The notes under the pieces are model-generated. The model was not told where the DNA came from. It did no database searches and saw only the letters and a program-made list of their open reading frames with translations. Positions 48,864 to 57,964 of a DNA stretch of 64,000 bases are shown piece by piece. Made by a program: the position numbers and the translations under genes. Every line of letters starts with the position of its first letter. The stretch's first letter is position 1. The DNA is from Salsuginibacillus kocurii DSM 18087 (GTDB taxonomy: Bacteria > Bacillota > Bacilli > Bacillales > Marinococcaceae), in contig NZ_KB898627.1 of the NCBI RefSeq assembly GCF_000377705.1, positions 248,001-312,000 of the forward strand. The letters are read 5' to 3'.

Positions 48864-49530
48864 GAGATTCCCTCCAATGCTTATACATAGATTCAAATAA
48901 CGCGAGGCCATCCTTCGAACCGAGCAGCTCTTCTACAGCTCGCTCCGGATGCGGCATCATGCCCAGCACATTGCCTGCTTGGTTGCGAATGCCGGCAATA
49001 CCGGCGCGGGATCCATTCACATCATCTTCATACGTAAATACGATCTGCCCGTTTTCTTTTAAAGAGGCCAGTGTCTCATCGTCGCAATAGTAGTTACCGT
49101 CACCGTGAGCCACCGGCACTTTGATTGTTTCTCCAGCTTGATAATCTTGTGTAAATAGAGAAGAATTCTCCTCCACACGCAGCTCCACCTGTCGGCAAAT
49201 AAACTTCAAGTCTTTGTTTCTCTTCATCGCCCCAGGCAAGAGACCGGCTTCTAAGAGCACTTGAAAGCCATTGCACACGCCTAGCACAGGCTTGCCTTTC
49301 TCTGCTTCTTCCACCACGCTTTCCATCACCGGGGCAAAGCGGGCAATCGCGCCTGAACGCAAGTAGTCGCCATATGAAAAGCCGCCAGGAATGAAAATCG
49401 CGTCATACTCCGCTACGCTCTTCTCTGTATGCCGAACAAATTCCACGTCAGCGCCAATTCCTTTCTCGAGCGCATAGTACATGTCATGGTCACAATTCGA
49501 TCCTGGGAAAACGAGTACAGCCGCCTTCAT
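48847..49530 (-). CDS. purQ: FGAM synthetase glutaminase subunit PurQ
   Basis: A 227-aa class I glutamine amidotransferase that supplies ammonia to PurL. Triad: Cys in [18 protein letters not shown] (about 82-99), His and Glu in [12 protein letters not shown] near the C-terminus. The start [17 protein letters not shown] is standard. ATG shares 4 bp with the purS end. Complete. Confidence 0.97.
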   Translation of the reverse strand: MKAAVLVFPGSNCDHDMYYALEKGIGADVEFVRHTEKSVAEYDAIFIPGGFSYGDYLRSGAIARFAPVMESVVEEAEKGKPVLGVCNGFQVLLEAGLLPGAMKRNKDLKFICRQVELRVEENSSLFTQDYQAGETIKVPVAHGDGNYYCDDETLASLKENGQIVFTYEDDVNGSRAGIAGIRNQAGNVLGMMPHPERAVEELLGSKDGLALFESMYKHWRESRVVTT

Positions 49531-49778
49531 GAAGAGACCGCCTCCTCAACCGAGAAAGAATAATCTTCAATGACCGGATTGCAAAGCAGTTTTTCACACA
49601 TTTCTGTCACGCGTGCTTCTAGATTTGGCCCTTCTTCGACTTCAACCACGATCCATTTACCGACGCTTACTTCCTGCACCTCGTCATAGCCAAGCGCGTG
49701 TAAAGAACGAGCTACTGCACTGCCTTGCGGGTCTAATACGCCTTCTTTCAACGTGACATAAACATGGACTTTTTTCAT
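49527..49778 (-). CDS. purS: FGAM synthetase small subunit PurS
   Basis: An 83-aa subunit bridging PurQ and PurL. Family sequence is clear: [20 protein letters not shown], then [17 protein letters not shown] and [18 protein letters not shown] at 49778 overlaps purC by 4 bp; its C-terminal end overlaps purQ by 4 bp, so purC-purS-purQ are translationally coupled. Confidence 0.96.
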   Translation of the reverse strand: MKKVHVYVTLKEGVLDPQGSAVARSLHALGYDEVQEVSVGKWIVVEVEEGPNLEARVTEMCEKLLCNPVIEDYSFSVEEAVSS

Positions 49779-50491
49779 GATACGCTGCCTCCCATACGTT
49801 CTAGAATTTGCTCATACGTGTCAGTAAGTTCACCAAGACCGTAGCGGTACACATCTTTATCCAGTTTCTCGCGTGTCTGTTCATCCCAAAACCGGCATGT
49901 ATCCGGCGAGATTTCATCGGAAACAACAAGCTCCCCGTCTTCCGTTAACCCAAATTCCAGCTTGAAATCTACGAGAAGGAGTCCAGCTGCGCGAACGGCA
50001 GCGGTGAGTGCCTCATTCGTCTGAAGCGCCAGCTCCCGCATCTGCTTCAATTCAGGCGGGGTGGCTGCTTCCACAAGCCGGATATGATCTTCATTTAAGA
50101 GCGGGTCGCCAAGCTCATCATCCTTGTAATAATACTCGACAATCGGTTGAGTGAGCTCCCTGCCTTCCGCAATCCCCGTGCGGCGCTGCAAGCTGCCGGC
50201 TACAATGTTTCTGACCACCACTTCCAACGGCAGAATCCTTGTTTTTTTCACCAACTGCTCTGTCGACGACGTGCGCTCAATAAAATGCGTCGGCAATCCC
50301 GCCGCATTCATTTTTGCAAAGAAAAGCGCAGAGAGTTCGTTATTCAAGCGGGCTTTACCGGCCACCTCATCCATTTTTTCCCCATTGAATGCGGTCGCCT
50401 CGTCTTTATACTCAACACGCAATACGTTCGGGTTCTCCGTTTGAAATAACTTCTTCGCTTTTCCTTCATACAATAATCCGTCAGCACCCAT
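49775..50491 (-). CDS. purC: SAICAR synthetase PurC
   Basis: A 238-aa ATP-dependent ligase joining CAIR and aspartate. Motifs: LLYEGKAKKLFQTENP (about 5-20), TAFNGEKMDEVAGKA, VVVRNIVAGSLQRRTG, LLVDFKLEFGLT (about 171) and VSDEISPDTCRFWD (about 189). It has GAGGGG before ATG 50491, 42 bp after purB. Complete. Confidence 0.97.
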   Translation of the reverse strand: MGADGLLYEGKAKKLFQTENPNVLRVEYKDEATAFNGEKMDEVAGKARLNNELSALFFAKMNAAGLPTHFIERTSSTEQLVKKTRILPLEVVVRNIVAGSLQRRTGIAEGRELTQPIVEYYYKDDELGDPLLNEDHIRLVEAATPPELKQMRELALQTNEALTAAVRAAGLLLVDFKLEFGLTEDGELVVSDEISPDTCRFWDEQTREKLDKDVYRYGLGELTDTYEQILERMGGSVS

Positions 50492-50533
50492 GCGGACCCC
50501 TCCTCGCTAGAATTCAAGTTTACGCTTAGCCTG

Positions 50534-51832
50534 CTAGTCTTCTAAGCCTGCGCGGCGGAACAATTCATCCACTTGTTTCATATGATGGTTCTCATCAAAG
50601 CACTCATTTAAATCTTCTGTAGAAAGTACATCCGTAATTTCTGGTTCTGCTTCAACCAGCTCCCGGAATGGCACACCTTTCTCCCACGCTTCCATCGCTT
50701 TTGGCTGCACGAGATCATATGCTTTTTCCCGGACCATCCCTTTGTCGATTAACGTCAGCAGTACCCGCTGTGAATAGATTAAGCCGAACGTTTTATCCAT
50801 GTTTGCTTTCATGTTCTCTGGATAAACCGTGAGCTTATCTACAATGCCGGTAAAACGGTTCAGCATGTAATTCAGCAGAATGGTGCTGTCCGGTAAAATG
50901 ACCCGTTCTGCCGACGAATGAGAAATGTCACGTTCATGCCAAAGTGGCACATTTTCAAAAGCCGTCTGGACGTGGCCGCGAATGACACGGGCAAGCCCGG
51001 TCATATTCTCCGATCCGATTGGGTTGCGTTTATGCGGCATGGCTGAAGACCCTTTTTGGCCCTTGGCGAAAAATTCTTCAGCTTCGCGCGTTTCCGTTTT
51101 TTGCAGCTGGCGAATCTCTACAGCCATCTTTTCAATCGAGGTGGCAATGAGCGCCAAGGTGCTTACGTAATGAGCATGGCGGTCGCGCTGCAAGGTCTGG
51201 GTGGAGAGCGGAGCTGCTTCAAGTCCGAGCGCGTCACAGACGGTTGCTTCAATCGCCGGCGGAATATTGGCGAATGTGCCGACAGCGCCGCTCATCTTGC
51301 CAACGCGCACGCCTTCAGCCGCTTCGTCGAACCGTTTTAAATTCCGCTTCATTTCGTCATGCCAGAGCGCAAGCTTCAAGCCAAATGTTGTCGGTTCAGC
51401 GTGAACGCCGTGGGTACGCCCCATCATAATCGTATATTTATGTTCTTTTGCTTTATTAGCCAATACGTCAATAAACCGTTCCAGGTCTTTTCGCAATATG
51501 TCATTGGCTTGTTTTAATAAGTAGGAAAGAGCAGTGTCGACAACATCGGTCGAAGTTAAGCCGTAATGTACCCATTTCTTTTCATCGCCAAGCGTTTCCG
51601 ATACCGCCCGGGTAAAAGCCACCACATCATGGCGCGTTTCTGCTTCAATTTCATGAATGCGTTCGACAGCAAATGAAGCATGGGCGCGAATTTTTTTCAC
51701 GTCTTCTTCAGGAATATCTCCTAGTTTCGCCCACGCTTCACAAGCTGCGATTTCTACTTCCAGCCAAGCGTTATAGCGGTTTTCTTCTGTCCAGATGCTT
51801 CCCATTTCCTCTCGTGTATACCGTTCGATCAT
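50534..51832 (-). CDS. purB: Adenylosuccinate lyase PurB
   Basis: A 432-aa fumarase-superfamily enzyme acting twice, on SAICAR and on adenylosuccinate. Motifs: [15 protein letters not shown] (about 61), [16 protein letters not shown] (about 88), [16 protein letters not shown] (about 136), and the signature loop [17 protein letters not shown] (about 261). RBS before ATG 51832; 15 bp after purK. Complete. Confidence 0.97.
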   Translation of the reverse strand: MIERYTREEMGSIWTEENRYNAWLEVEIAACEAWAKLGDIPEEDVKKIRAHASFAVERIHEIEAETRHDVVAFTRAVSETLGDEKKWVHYGLTSTDVVDTALSYLLKQANDILRKDLERFIDVLANKAKEHKYTIMMGRTHGVHAEPTTFGLKLALWHDEMKRNLKRFDEAAEGVRVGKMSGAVGTFANIPPAIEATVCDALGLEAAPLSTQTLQRDRHAHYVSTLALIATSIEKMAVEIRQLQKTETREAEEFFAKGQKGSSAMPHKRNPIGSENMTGLARVIRGHVQTAFENVPLWHERDISHSSAERVILPDSTILLNYMLNRFTGIVDKLTVYPENMKANMDKTFGLIYSQRVLLTLIDKGMVREKAYDLVQPKAMEAWEKGVPFRELVEAEPEITDVLSTEDLNECFDENHHMKQVDELFRRAGLED

Positions 51833-51847
51833 CTCTTCTCTCCACTC

Positions 51848-52990
51848 CTAGCCATTAATAGTTGTTGGCGCGTCCCATACGGTGAGCCGCTCCGTTTCTT
51901 GGATTGCTTCTTCAATCGAGGCACCGATGACATTTACGTGGCCCATCTTGCGGCCGGGACGAGCCTCTCCTTTATCATACAGATGCACGAAGGCACTTGA
52001 AAGTCGTGGAAGCTGTTCGTTGAGCGGTTGCACATGTTCACCGAGCACATTCGTCATCACAACCGGGCGGGTCATCTCCGGCTCAATAAGCGGCCAATTG
52101 CAGATCGAGCGGATATGCTGGGTGAATTGGGAAACCGTGCAGGCATCAAGGCTATAATGGCCAGAATTATGCGGGCGCGGTGCCAATTCATTTACGTAAA
52201 TTTCTTCGTTTTCTGTGACGAACATTTCAACAGCAAGCGTCCCAACAAGCTGGATGTGCCGGGCTAGCTTCTGCGCGAGTTGAACGGCTCGCTCATGAAC
52301 AAGCGGAGAAACACGTGCCGGTACGAACGTTTGATGCAAAATATTATTTTGATGGTCGTTTTCAGCGACCGGAAAAACAGTCATTTCTCCGGTTGGCGTT
52401 CTCGAAACAATGACAGAGACCTCTTTGTGAAAAGGAATCCATTGCTCCATAACGAGTTCTTCGGCATGCTGCAGCTGTTTAAAAGCCTCTGCTGCTTCAC
52501 GTTCACCTTCAATCACAACCTGGCCTTTGCCGTCGTACCCGCCGCGGCACGTTTTTAGCACGGACGGCGCGCCAAGTGCTTTCACTGCTTGTTCAGCTTC
52601 TGCTTCCGTACGAACGGCTTGATATTTCGCAACCGGCAGGCCGGCAGCTTCTAGTGCTTCTTTTTCCCGCAAACGGTGCTGGGTTGTTTTGAGAAGGTCT
52701 GTCCCTTGAACGAGCTTGCCAGCTTCTTCAAGCGGGCGCGCCGCCACAGCATCGACGTTTTCAAACTCAAATGTCACGACGTCACACTTGGCGTTCAAAG
52801 CAGCAATCGCTTCTGCATCGTCATAAGGCGCTATGATCTCTTCGTCGGCAATCTGCCCGGCGGAGGAATTTGCTTTCGGCTCCAGCACCACAATGCGATA
52901 CCCCATTTCCCGGGCCGCAAGTGCTATCATCCGGCCGAGTTGGCCGCCTCCGAGAATGCCGATCGTTGCTCCTGGTTGAATGACAGTCAT
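51848..52990 (-). CDS. purK: N5-carboxyaminoimidazole ribonucleotide synthase PurK
   Basis: A 380-aa ATP-grasp enzyme that carboxylates AIR at N5 with bicarbonate. Visible: [32 protein letters not shown], the ATP-grasp region [15 protein letters not shown] (about 145-159), [14 protein letters not shown], and [19 protein letters not shown] (about 270). ATG overlaps the purE stop by 4 bp. Complete. Confidence 0.97.
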   Translation of the reverse strand: MTVIQPGATIGILGGGQLGRMIALAAREMGYRIVVLEPKANSSAGQIADEEIIAPYDDAEAIAALNAKCDVVTFEFENVDAVAARPLEEAGKLVQGTDLLKTTQHRLREKEALEAAGLPVAKYQAVRTEAEAEQAVKALGAPSVLKTCRGGYDGKGQVVIEGEREAAEAFKQLQHAEELVMEQWIPFHKEVSVIVSRTPTGEMTVFPVAENDHQNNILHQTFVPARVSPLVHERAVQLAQKLARHIQLVGTLAVEMFVTENEEIYVNELAPRPHNSGHYSLDACTVSQFTQHIRSICNWPLIEPEMTRPVVMTNVLGEHVQPLNEQLPRLSSAFVHLYDKGEARPGRKMGHVNVIGASIEEAIQETERLTVWDAPTTING

Positions 52991-53472
52991 ATCGTTTCAC
53001 CATCCGCTTTCACTTTTTCAGCGAGCTGATCCCTGCGTTCCTGCAAGCGAGCAGCCAGCTTTTCATCAAAAGCGCTCAGCATTTGCGCAGCGAGGAGGCC
53101 GGCGTTCGTGGCGCCCGCTTTCCCAATCGCTACCGTCGCGACCGGCACGCCGGCAGGCATCTGTACAATCGAAAGCAAAGAATCCATGCCTTGCAGCGCT
53201 TTAGACTGAACCGGCACCCCGATAACCGGCAGCGTCGTTTTCGCTGCCACCATGCCCGGCAAGTGTGCCGCGCCGCCGGCTCCAGCGATAATCACTTTTA
53301 CGCCCCGCTCCCGAGCCGACTCTGCATATTCAAACATCACATCCGGCGTGCGGTGTGCCGATACGACCTTTTTTTCATAAGATACATCTAGTTCATCCAA
53401 TATCTCACAGGCATGGGCCATCGTCTCCCAATCTGACGTGCTTCCCATAATGACGCCTACTTCAATTGTCAT
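52987..53472 (-). CDS. purE: N5-CAIR mutase PurE
   Basis: A 161-aa class I PurE, first gene of the pur operon. [10 protein letters not shown] near the start, [13 protein letters not shown] (about 40-52, catalytic His), [18 protein letters not shown] (about 70-87) and [22 protein letters not shown] (in parts, about 93-114) are all present. It works with PurK. RBS GAGGAAC lies before ATG 53472. The leader upstream is 560 bp and complex. Confidence 0.97.
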   Translation of the reverse strand: MTIEVGVIMGSTSDWETMAHACEILDELDVSYEKKVVSAHRTPDVMFEYAESARERGVKVIIAGAGGAAHLPGMVAAKTTLPVIGVPVQSKALQGMDSLLSIVQMPAGVPVATVAIGKAGATNAGLLAAQMLSAFDEKLAARLQERRDQLAEKVKADGETI

Positions 53473-53560
53473 GACTGTTCCTCCTTCACTGGTTGTGAGT
53501 AGCTGCTATTCAACACGTCCTCAGATTAAAAGGTCTTTAGCGCCTTTTATTAATGAAGGA

Positions 53561-53730
53561 TCTGTTAAAGAGGGGGGAATTCTTCCTTCCATGGCCTCGC
53601 TTTCCGCGGGCGAACAGCGAGCCTCCTCAGGCTGAAGCCCTGCGGGGTCTCGCCAGGTCCGCTTTTCCCGCAGGAGTCTCGGCCATTCCCGGACATTCAA
53701 CAACCTGTATCTACACTATCCTTTAACAGA
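53561..53730. repeat. Palindrome-ended Bacillus repeat element in the pur leader
   Basis: A 170-bp element bounded by perfect 10-bp inverted repeats, TCTGTTAAAG (53561-53570) and CTTTAACAGA (53721-53730). Its core (about 53,580-53,700) contains the segments CTCCTGCGGGAAAAGCGG, GAGACCCCGCAGG and CCCGCGGAAAGCGAG, which I know as an abundant interspersed repeat of bacilli, especially alkaliphiles. It can fold extensively (CCTGCGGG/CCCGCAGG). It lies between the riboswitch terminator and purE, so it is transcribed with the operon. Short open frames in it are artefacts. A lone end-like sequence (CTCTGTTAAAGGAT) occurs at about 55,036. Confidence 0.75.
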
Positions 53731-53734
53731 CCTA

Positions 53735-53793
53735 TAAAAAAACGGGTTCCATGCTTCTCTAGTTATGAGAGAAAGCAGCAGGAACCCGGTGGT
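53735..53793 (-). terminator. Riboswitch-controlled terminator of the pur operon leader
   Basis: On the minus strand CGGGTTCC...GGAACCCG with inner TGCTT/AAGCA pairing makes a long stem, followed by TTTTTTT. Its 5' arm (complement of 53,765-53,777) can instead pair over 13 nt with the 3' P1 strand of the aptamer (complement of 53,845-53,857), 11 pairs being Watson-Crick and two G-U. That is the antiterminator. Confidence 0.85.
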
Positions 53794-53851
53794 TTACCTA
53801 TGTAAACTGAATATTCGACACAGCTCACATATATAAAGGTTATATGCTCTC

Positions 53852-53920
53852 CCTCATAGTCTAGCTATTTACGGTAGCCAGGTAGAAACTTTTGGGCCAT
53901 ATTCCCAACGATATATGAGG
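53852..53920 (-). ncRNA. Purine riboswitch aptamer, guanine type
   Basis: The minus strand carries P1 CCTCAT/ATGAGG, L2 GAATATGG, the core J2/3 GTTTCTACC, L3 CCGTAAA and the J3/1 segment GACTATG. The residue equivalent to position 74 is C, which pairs with guanine or hypoxanthine; adenine sensors have U. It precedes a terminator with a matching antiterminator arm, so ligand binding should stop transcription before purE, as in B. subtilis xpt-pbuX and pur leaders. Confidence 0.93.
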
Positions 53921-53956
53921 TAATTTACTTTATTTAATGAAGAACTCTTAGTTATT

Positions 53957-53985
53957 ATTTTAGCGATTGTTAGATATATTGTCAA
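53957..53985 (-). promoter_or_regulatory. Sigma-A promoter of the pur operon
   Basis: On the minus strand TTGACA (complement of 53,980-53,985), a 17-bp spacer and TAAAAT (complement of 53,957-53,962). It is followed about 35 bp later by the aptamer and preceded by PurR boxes. Confidence 0.85.
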
Positions 53986-53988
53986 AGT

Positions 53989-54032
53989 ATAATCGAATAT
54001 TGATAGAAATAATTGAAATATTGTTCGGTTTT
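53989..54032. promoter_or_regulatory. PurR operator: two inverted PurBoxes
   Basis: AAAACCGAACAAT (minus strand, 54,032-54,020) matches the PurBox consensus AWWWCCGAACWWT at every position. The opposing ATAATCGAATATT (plus strand, 53,989-54,001) matches at 11 of 13. An 18-bp gap separates them, close to that of known B. subtilis PurR sites. The pair lies immediately upstream of the -35 box. Confidence 0.85.
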
Positions 54033-54070
54033 TGCTGATAACACCGTAAGATCAACCTCTTTTCAAGCCG

Positions 54071-54322
54071 TTATTCGGACAATAGCTGTTTTCCTTCAAA
54101 TACAATCTGCTGCCTTAACAACACCGGCTCACCATCTTGTTCAGACTCAGCTTCCGTAAACACCGGCTCCTCCATGCGCCGTACCGGCATATATCCTTCT
54201 GCTTTCATACGAGCTAAACAGTCATCAATTGATTCGTTCTCCATCACTTCAAACCGCTTTTTCGGCTGCGGCTGTGCCGTATTTGCAGCCGAAGCTTTTT
54301 TCTTTTTCTTTTTTTTCGCCAC
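54071..54322 (-). CDS. yebG: NETI-motif protein (YebG)
   Basis: GTG at 54322 overlaps the yebE stop (TAGTG), with AAAGGAG 10 nt upstream. It gives an 83-aa protein starting MAKKKKKKKAS. The family core is RFEVMENESIDDCLARMKAEGYMPVRRMEEPVF (read in parts), where this copy has NESI in place of the usual NETI. It is small, with a basic head and acidic tail, of unknown function. Position between yebE and purE is conserved in bacilli. A longer frame upstream lacks a ribosome site. Confidence 0.88.
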   Translation of the reverse strand: MAKKKKKKKASAANTAQPQPKKRFEVMENESIDDCLARMKAEGYMPVRRMEEPVFTEAESEQDGEPVLLRQQIVFEGKQLLSE

Positions 54323-54861
54323 TATTTTCGTACTCCTTTCACCCAAAACCCACCAAAGAAGTTTTTCGGTTCATGAGATATAATAAATGCTCGTGGGTCA
54401 AGCGCGCGAATGGTATCATATAAATCCAATTCCGAACGCCGCGACGTTAGAATTTCCATCATTAATCGTTCACCTTCCCGCCCGTAAGCGATCCAGTTTG
54501 TCACCCCGTAACCGCGATCCCTTAACGCATTAGGAATATCTGGTTCATACTCGCGCGTAATCACATTTACTGTAATATATCCTAAGGCCAGCTTCTCTTC
54601 AATTTTCATCCCCATAATCACGCCGCTGCCATACCCTAACGCATAAGCTACTACATGCAAAACTGAATCCATGTTGTCTAACACTAGCCCGAGCCCCAGC
54701 ACATAAACCGTAACCTCTACCATTCCAACACAAGCTGCTGTATAGCGCCGGCCCTTTAGTGTGAATATCATGCGGACAGTAAATAAACTAACATACATTA
54801 CATTAATCAACAGAATCACTAACAGTAACGACCACGCATTTTCAATCAATGCTTCTACCAC
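54322..54861 (-). CDS. yebE: UPF0316 (DUF2179/DUF5698) membrane protein YebE
   Basis: A 179-aa protein with three N-terminal membrane helices ([48 protein letters not shown]) and a soluble DUF2179 domain ([26 protein letters not shown], in parts; [10 protein letters not shown]). GTG at 54861 follows GGGGGAGG. Function unknown; possibly a sensor or transporter. Translationally coupled to yebG. Confidence 0.92.
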   Translation of the reverse strand: MVEALIENAWSLLLVILLINVMYVSLFTVRMIFTLKGRRYTAACVGMVEVTVYVLGLGLVLDNMDSVLHVVAYALGYGSGVIMGMKIEEKLALGYITVNVITREYEPDIPNALRDRGYGVTNWIAYGREGERLMMEILTSRRSELDLYDTIRALDPRAFIISHEPKNFFGGFWVKGVRK

Positions 54862-55113
54862 TAATGCCGCCTCCCCCTTACCGAATCTTCTATTAAATAT
54901 GAGGGAAGTTAGAAAACAATATCATGATTTCACCGCAATTAAAACACTTCCATTCGACAACAAACCACAAAAAAACGAAGAGCTTCTCCAACCTTATAGC
55001 ATGTTATACTAAACCAAAACCATTTCATTTTCGACTCTGTTAAAGGATGCTAGTGCGCAAAACAAGCACCACTAAAAGAACTCAGATCCAATTTAATAAA
55101 TAAAGGAGGCTGT

Positions 55114-55983
55114 ATGATGCGGGCCCTATCTTTTTTACCAGCAGCTACTGAAATCATTAAAAAGCTTGATTTAACCGACCAACTCGCAGGCGTCACCTTC
55201 GAATGCCCAATCGACCGCCCTGTCGTCGTCCATTCCGAACTAGAAAACGAGACACTTTCAAGTGAAGAAATTAACACTGCCGTCAGCCAAGCCGCTAAAG
55301 CCGGCCGCTCTCTCTATACTGTTGACCTCGACAAAGTAAGAGAGCTCGCCCCCGACGTCGTCTTCACCCAACGCGTCTGCACCATCTGTCAAATCGGCGA
55401 AGACGAAACCATAGAAGCACTCTCCCATCTCCCTCACCCTCCGACTGTGATCTCGCTCTCTCCAGCCACCTTAAGCGACGTGAGAAACGATATACTAACA
55501 GTCAGTGAAGCCCTGGCGGCAAAGAAAAGCGGAGAGCAACTCGTCCAGGAGATCGACCAGCGTCTTGAAGCGGTACGCGAGCGAAGCCCCGCTAACGCTC
55601 TGCGCGTGTTTTTTATGGAATGGATGGACCCCATTTTCCATGCTGGGCATTGGATTCCGGAAATGATCGAAGCAGCTGGAGGGTATGATGCCTTTGCCAA
55701 GAAGGGCGGTAAATCAGGAACCGTTACACTTGCCGAACTCGAAGCGTATGACCCTGACTTAATCATCGCAGCCCCGTGTGGATTAAGCGGGGCCGAAGCC
55801 GAAAACGAACTTGCTGCCTATATGGAAAAAGACGAGTGGAAAAGGATCCGCGCCGTAAGAGAGCAACAAGTACACGTCCTCGACGCTCATCTGTTCACCC
55901 AGCCCGGTCCTGATTTAATCACAGGAATTGAACAACTTGCAGAGATTATCGAAGCACAACCGATCAAACAAGAGGCTAAATAA
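55114..55983 (+). CDS. Cobalamin-binding-type protein (BtuF/PBP fold) without signal peptide
   Basis: A 289-aa protein of the periplasmic-binding type III fold. The frame begins directly with the mature fold, RALSFLPAATEIIKKL, and continues VTFECPIDRPVV, APDVVFTQRVCTICQ, MEWMDPIFHAGHWIPEMIEAAGG and DPDLIIAAPCGL. No export signal or lipobox precedes, and AAAGGAGG sits right before ATG 55114 (ATG 55117 is equally good), so it should be cytoplasmic. No permease or ATPase gene is nearby. Such stand-alone proteins are annotated as cobalamin-binding; a cytosolic corrinoid or metal-chelate binder is the best guess. Confidence 0.8.
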   Translation: MMRALSFLPAATEIIKKLDLTDQLAGVTFECPIDRPVVVHSELENETLSSEEINTAVSQAAKAGRSLYTVDLDKVRELAPDVVFTQRVCTICQIGEDETIEALSHLPHPPTVISLSPATLSDVRNDILTVSEALAAKKSGEQLVQEIDQRLEAVRERSPANALRVFFMEWMDPIFHAGHWIPEMIEAAGGYDAFAKKGGKSGTVTLAELEAYDPDLIIAAPCGLSGAEAENELAAYMEKDEWKRIRAVREQQVHVLDAHLFTQPGPDLITGIEQLAEIIEAQPIKQEAK

Positions 55984-55991
55984 GTCCGCAA

Positions 55992-56024
55992 AAAGGAGCT
56001 CTCCACGTTATGGAGAGCTCCTTT
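55992..56024. terminator. Bidirectional terminator between convergent genes
   Basis: AAAGGAGCTCTCCA (55992-56005) pairs perfectly with TGGAGAGCTCCTTT (56011-56024). T/A runs lie on both sides. It serves the plus-strand binding protein and, overlapping its last codons, the minus-strand bpsB. Confidence 0.85.
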
Positions 56025-56541
56025 CTTGGAGGCCAGAGCTATACAAACGCCAGGCCTGTTCCTCCGCTGGAATACGAATTAATAGAATAAGCATGGCATT
56101 TAACACCGTAAACAGTACAGCTGTAACATACGCACCAAACATCAGAGGCAGCGCGAGAATCTCGACACTGACGATGATATAATTTGGGTGCTTCATAAAC
56201 CGGTAGGGCCCTTTCGTTACTGGCGTTGCTCCAGGCAGCACGATGATTTTTGTATTCCAGTAACGATGTAAGCTAACAAGAACCCACATACGGCCCATCT
56301 GTGCTGTGAGAAAAAGCATAAAGGGCAGCCACCACCAGCCCGGCAGACCCGATCTGATCAAGCCGACTTCAGCCAACAGCACTAAAAAGAAACCAGCGTG
56401 TAAAAAGATGAACCACTTATAATGGTCCTGGCCGTATTCTTTAGCTCCTTGTGCTTTCATCCATTTTTCATTGCGTTTCGCAATCATTAGTTCAATCAGC
56501 CGCTGCCCAATCGTCCATATCATCACAATTGCAAAAAGCAA
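56008..56541 (-). CDS. bpsB: Isoprenylcysteine methyltransferase-family protein BpsB (YpbQ)
   Basis: A 177-aa membrane methyltransferase. Four or five hydrophobic segments are visible, with the SAM-binding end GPYRFMKHPNYIIVSVEI (about 127-144) of the ICMT family. TTG at 56541 follows GGAGGTAACTAGAA. It is 6 bp after the type III polyketide synthase gene. In B. subtilis the homologue methylates the alkylpyrones made by BpsA, and the same two-gene unit is present here. Confidence 0.9.
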   Translation of the reverse strand: MLFAIVMIWTIGQRLIELMIAKRNEKWMKAQGAKEYGQDHYKWFIFLHAGFFLVLLAEVGLIRSGLPGWWWLPFMLFLTAQMGRMWVLVSLHRYWNTKIIVLPGATPVTKGPYRFMKHPNYIIVSVEILALPLMFGAYVTAVLFTVLNAMLILLIRIPAEEQAWRLYSSGLQERSSP

Positions 56542-56547
56542 TTCTAG

Positions 56548-57615
56548 TTACCTCCATTCCATTGCGAGCATTTCTGCACTAAACCCAGGACCCAATGCGC
56601 CAAGCAGGCCAACTTCCCCTTTTAGCGGCGAGCTATTCATCACATCTTCAAGTACGTACAATACGCTGGGCGAGGACATATTCCCGTGCCATTTAAGTAT
56701 TTGTTCCGATAAGGCCAGCTGCTCCTGTGATACATTCAGTGAGGTCCGGTAAGCGTCCAGCACCTTTCGCCCGCCCGGGTGCAAAATCCAACGATCGGTA
56801 CTTTCAATGTCCCAATTAAAAGAGCTAAGAAACGATTCAATCCGGGGCCTGAGCCACGTCGAAATAAGCGAAGGAATGTCCCGCGAAAAAACGACATGAA
56901 AGCCCGTATCTTTAATGTCCCAGCCCATGACCCGCTCTGAATCCGGCATCAGCTCAGCTTGAGTGCCTAGAATATGTGGACCTTCTGCACAGTAACCGCT
57001 ACTTTCTTCACCACTTACCAGGGCACAGCTTACACCGTCGCCAAAAAGTGAAGTGCCCACAAAGTTGCTTTTCGAAATATCATCCCGCTGAAATGTTAAA
57101 CTGCAAAGCTCTACGCAAAGCACGAGCACATTCGCCGTTGGATGAGCGAGACAATAATCATATGCTCTTGCTAAACCACCAGCTCCTCCCGCACAACCCA
57201 GGCCCCACAAGGGAATACGTGTCGTCTCATTTTTCAAGCCTGTACCATTCATAATGCGAGCTTCCAGCGTCGGTGCGGCCATCCCACTGCTTGTTACGCT
57301 TATAAAGGCATCAATATCTTCAATGCCCACCGCTTGCTTCGTTTGTTTGATACAGTTCAGCACAGCTTCAGTCCCTAAATCAACAGCGTGCTCGATAAAA
57401 AGAGTGTTTCGTTCTTCCAAACCTTTGTCTTTTTTATACCAATCAATCGGCATAACAAATTGTCGTTCTTTAATGCCACCGTTTTCAAACACTTGCAGCA
57501 TACGCTCAAGTGAAGACAAACGTTCATTAAAAAGTTCGCGAATGAAAGACTCCATTTCATCCTGCGAAACATGGTATGCCGGAAGGGCACGGGCCACAGA
57601 GCGGATAACCGGCAT
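56548..57615 (-). CDS. bpsA: Type III polyketide synthase BpsA
   Basis: A 355-aa chalcone-synthase-family enzyme that extends fatty acyl starters with malonyl-CoA to alkylpyrones and related products. The catalytic triad is visible: Cys in LWGLGCAGGAGGLARAYDY (about residue 140), His in RWILHPGGRKVLDAY (about 279) and Asn in WHGNMSSPSVLYVLE (about 312). The C-terminal GALGPGFSAEMLAMEW is standard. ATG at 57615 follows GGAAGTGAG. It makes an operon with bpsB. Length is normal. Confidence 0.93.
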   Translation of the reverse strand: MPVIRSVARALPAYHVSQDEMESFIRELFNERLSSLERMLQVFENGGIKERQFVMPIDWYKKDKGLEERNTLFIEHAVDLGTEAVLNCIKQTKQAVGIEDIDAFISVTSSGMAAPTLEARIMNGTGLKNETTRIPLWGLGCAGGAGGLARAYDYCLAHPTANVLVLCVELCSLTFQRDDISKSNFVGTSLFGDGVSCALVSGEESSGYCAEGPHILGTQAELMPDSERVMGWDIKDTGFHVVFSRDIPSLISTWLRPRIESFLSSFNWDIESTDRWILHPGGRKVLDAYRTSLNVSQEQLALSEQILKWHGNMSSPSVLYVLEDVMNSSPLKGEVGLLGALGPGFSAEMLAMEWR

Positions 57616-57964
57616 GCGCTCACTTCCTCTCCAAAAATCTAACCACGTGAATAAAAGTTAGTCTTCCCTGAATGGAAACATTTACTCGATTATTTTAAAA
57701 AATACAGGCTTTTATTCACTTTCTTTTATAAGTAGTGCCGGTCCCTACCCCCTATTGAAATGGAGCCTCATGTATTATGCTTGCACCTTAGCATGAATTC
57801 GAGTTATACACTTCTTACTAAACCTGATGGCACCTACCTGTTCCATTCCCTCTTTTCAATTTTCAAGCACGATGATTTCAGGTTTACGTTTTTTCTGATA
57901 TGGTAATAAGAAATAGGGAACATTATTGTCTAACTAGCTTTTTAATACAACAGGAGGCAATAAG
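57616..57964. other. Divergent intergenic region, no gene
   Basis: About 350 bp between the bps operon and the patatin gene. It contains the ribosome site ACAGGAGG for the latter. No clear promoter hexamers, repeats or structured element were found. Confidence 0.4.

Noticed and set aside
53521-53703. 60-65-aa frames on both strands upstream of purE
   Set aside because: They are inside the GC-rich interspersed repeat of the pur leader, a common source of false genes in bacilli.
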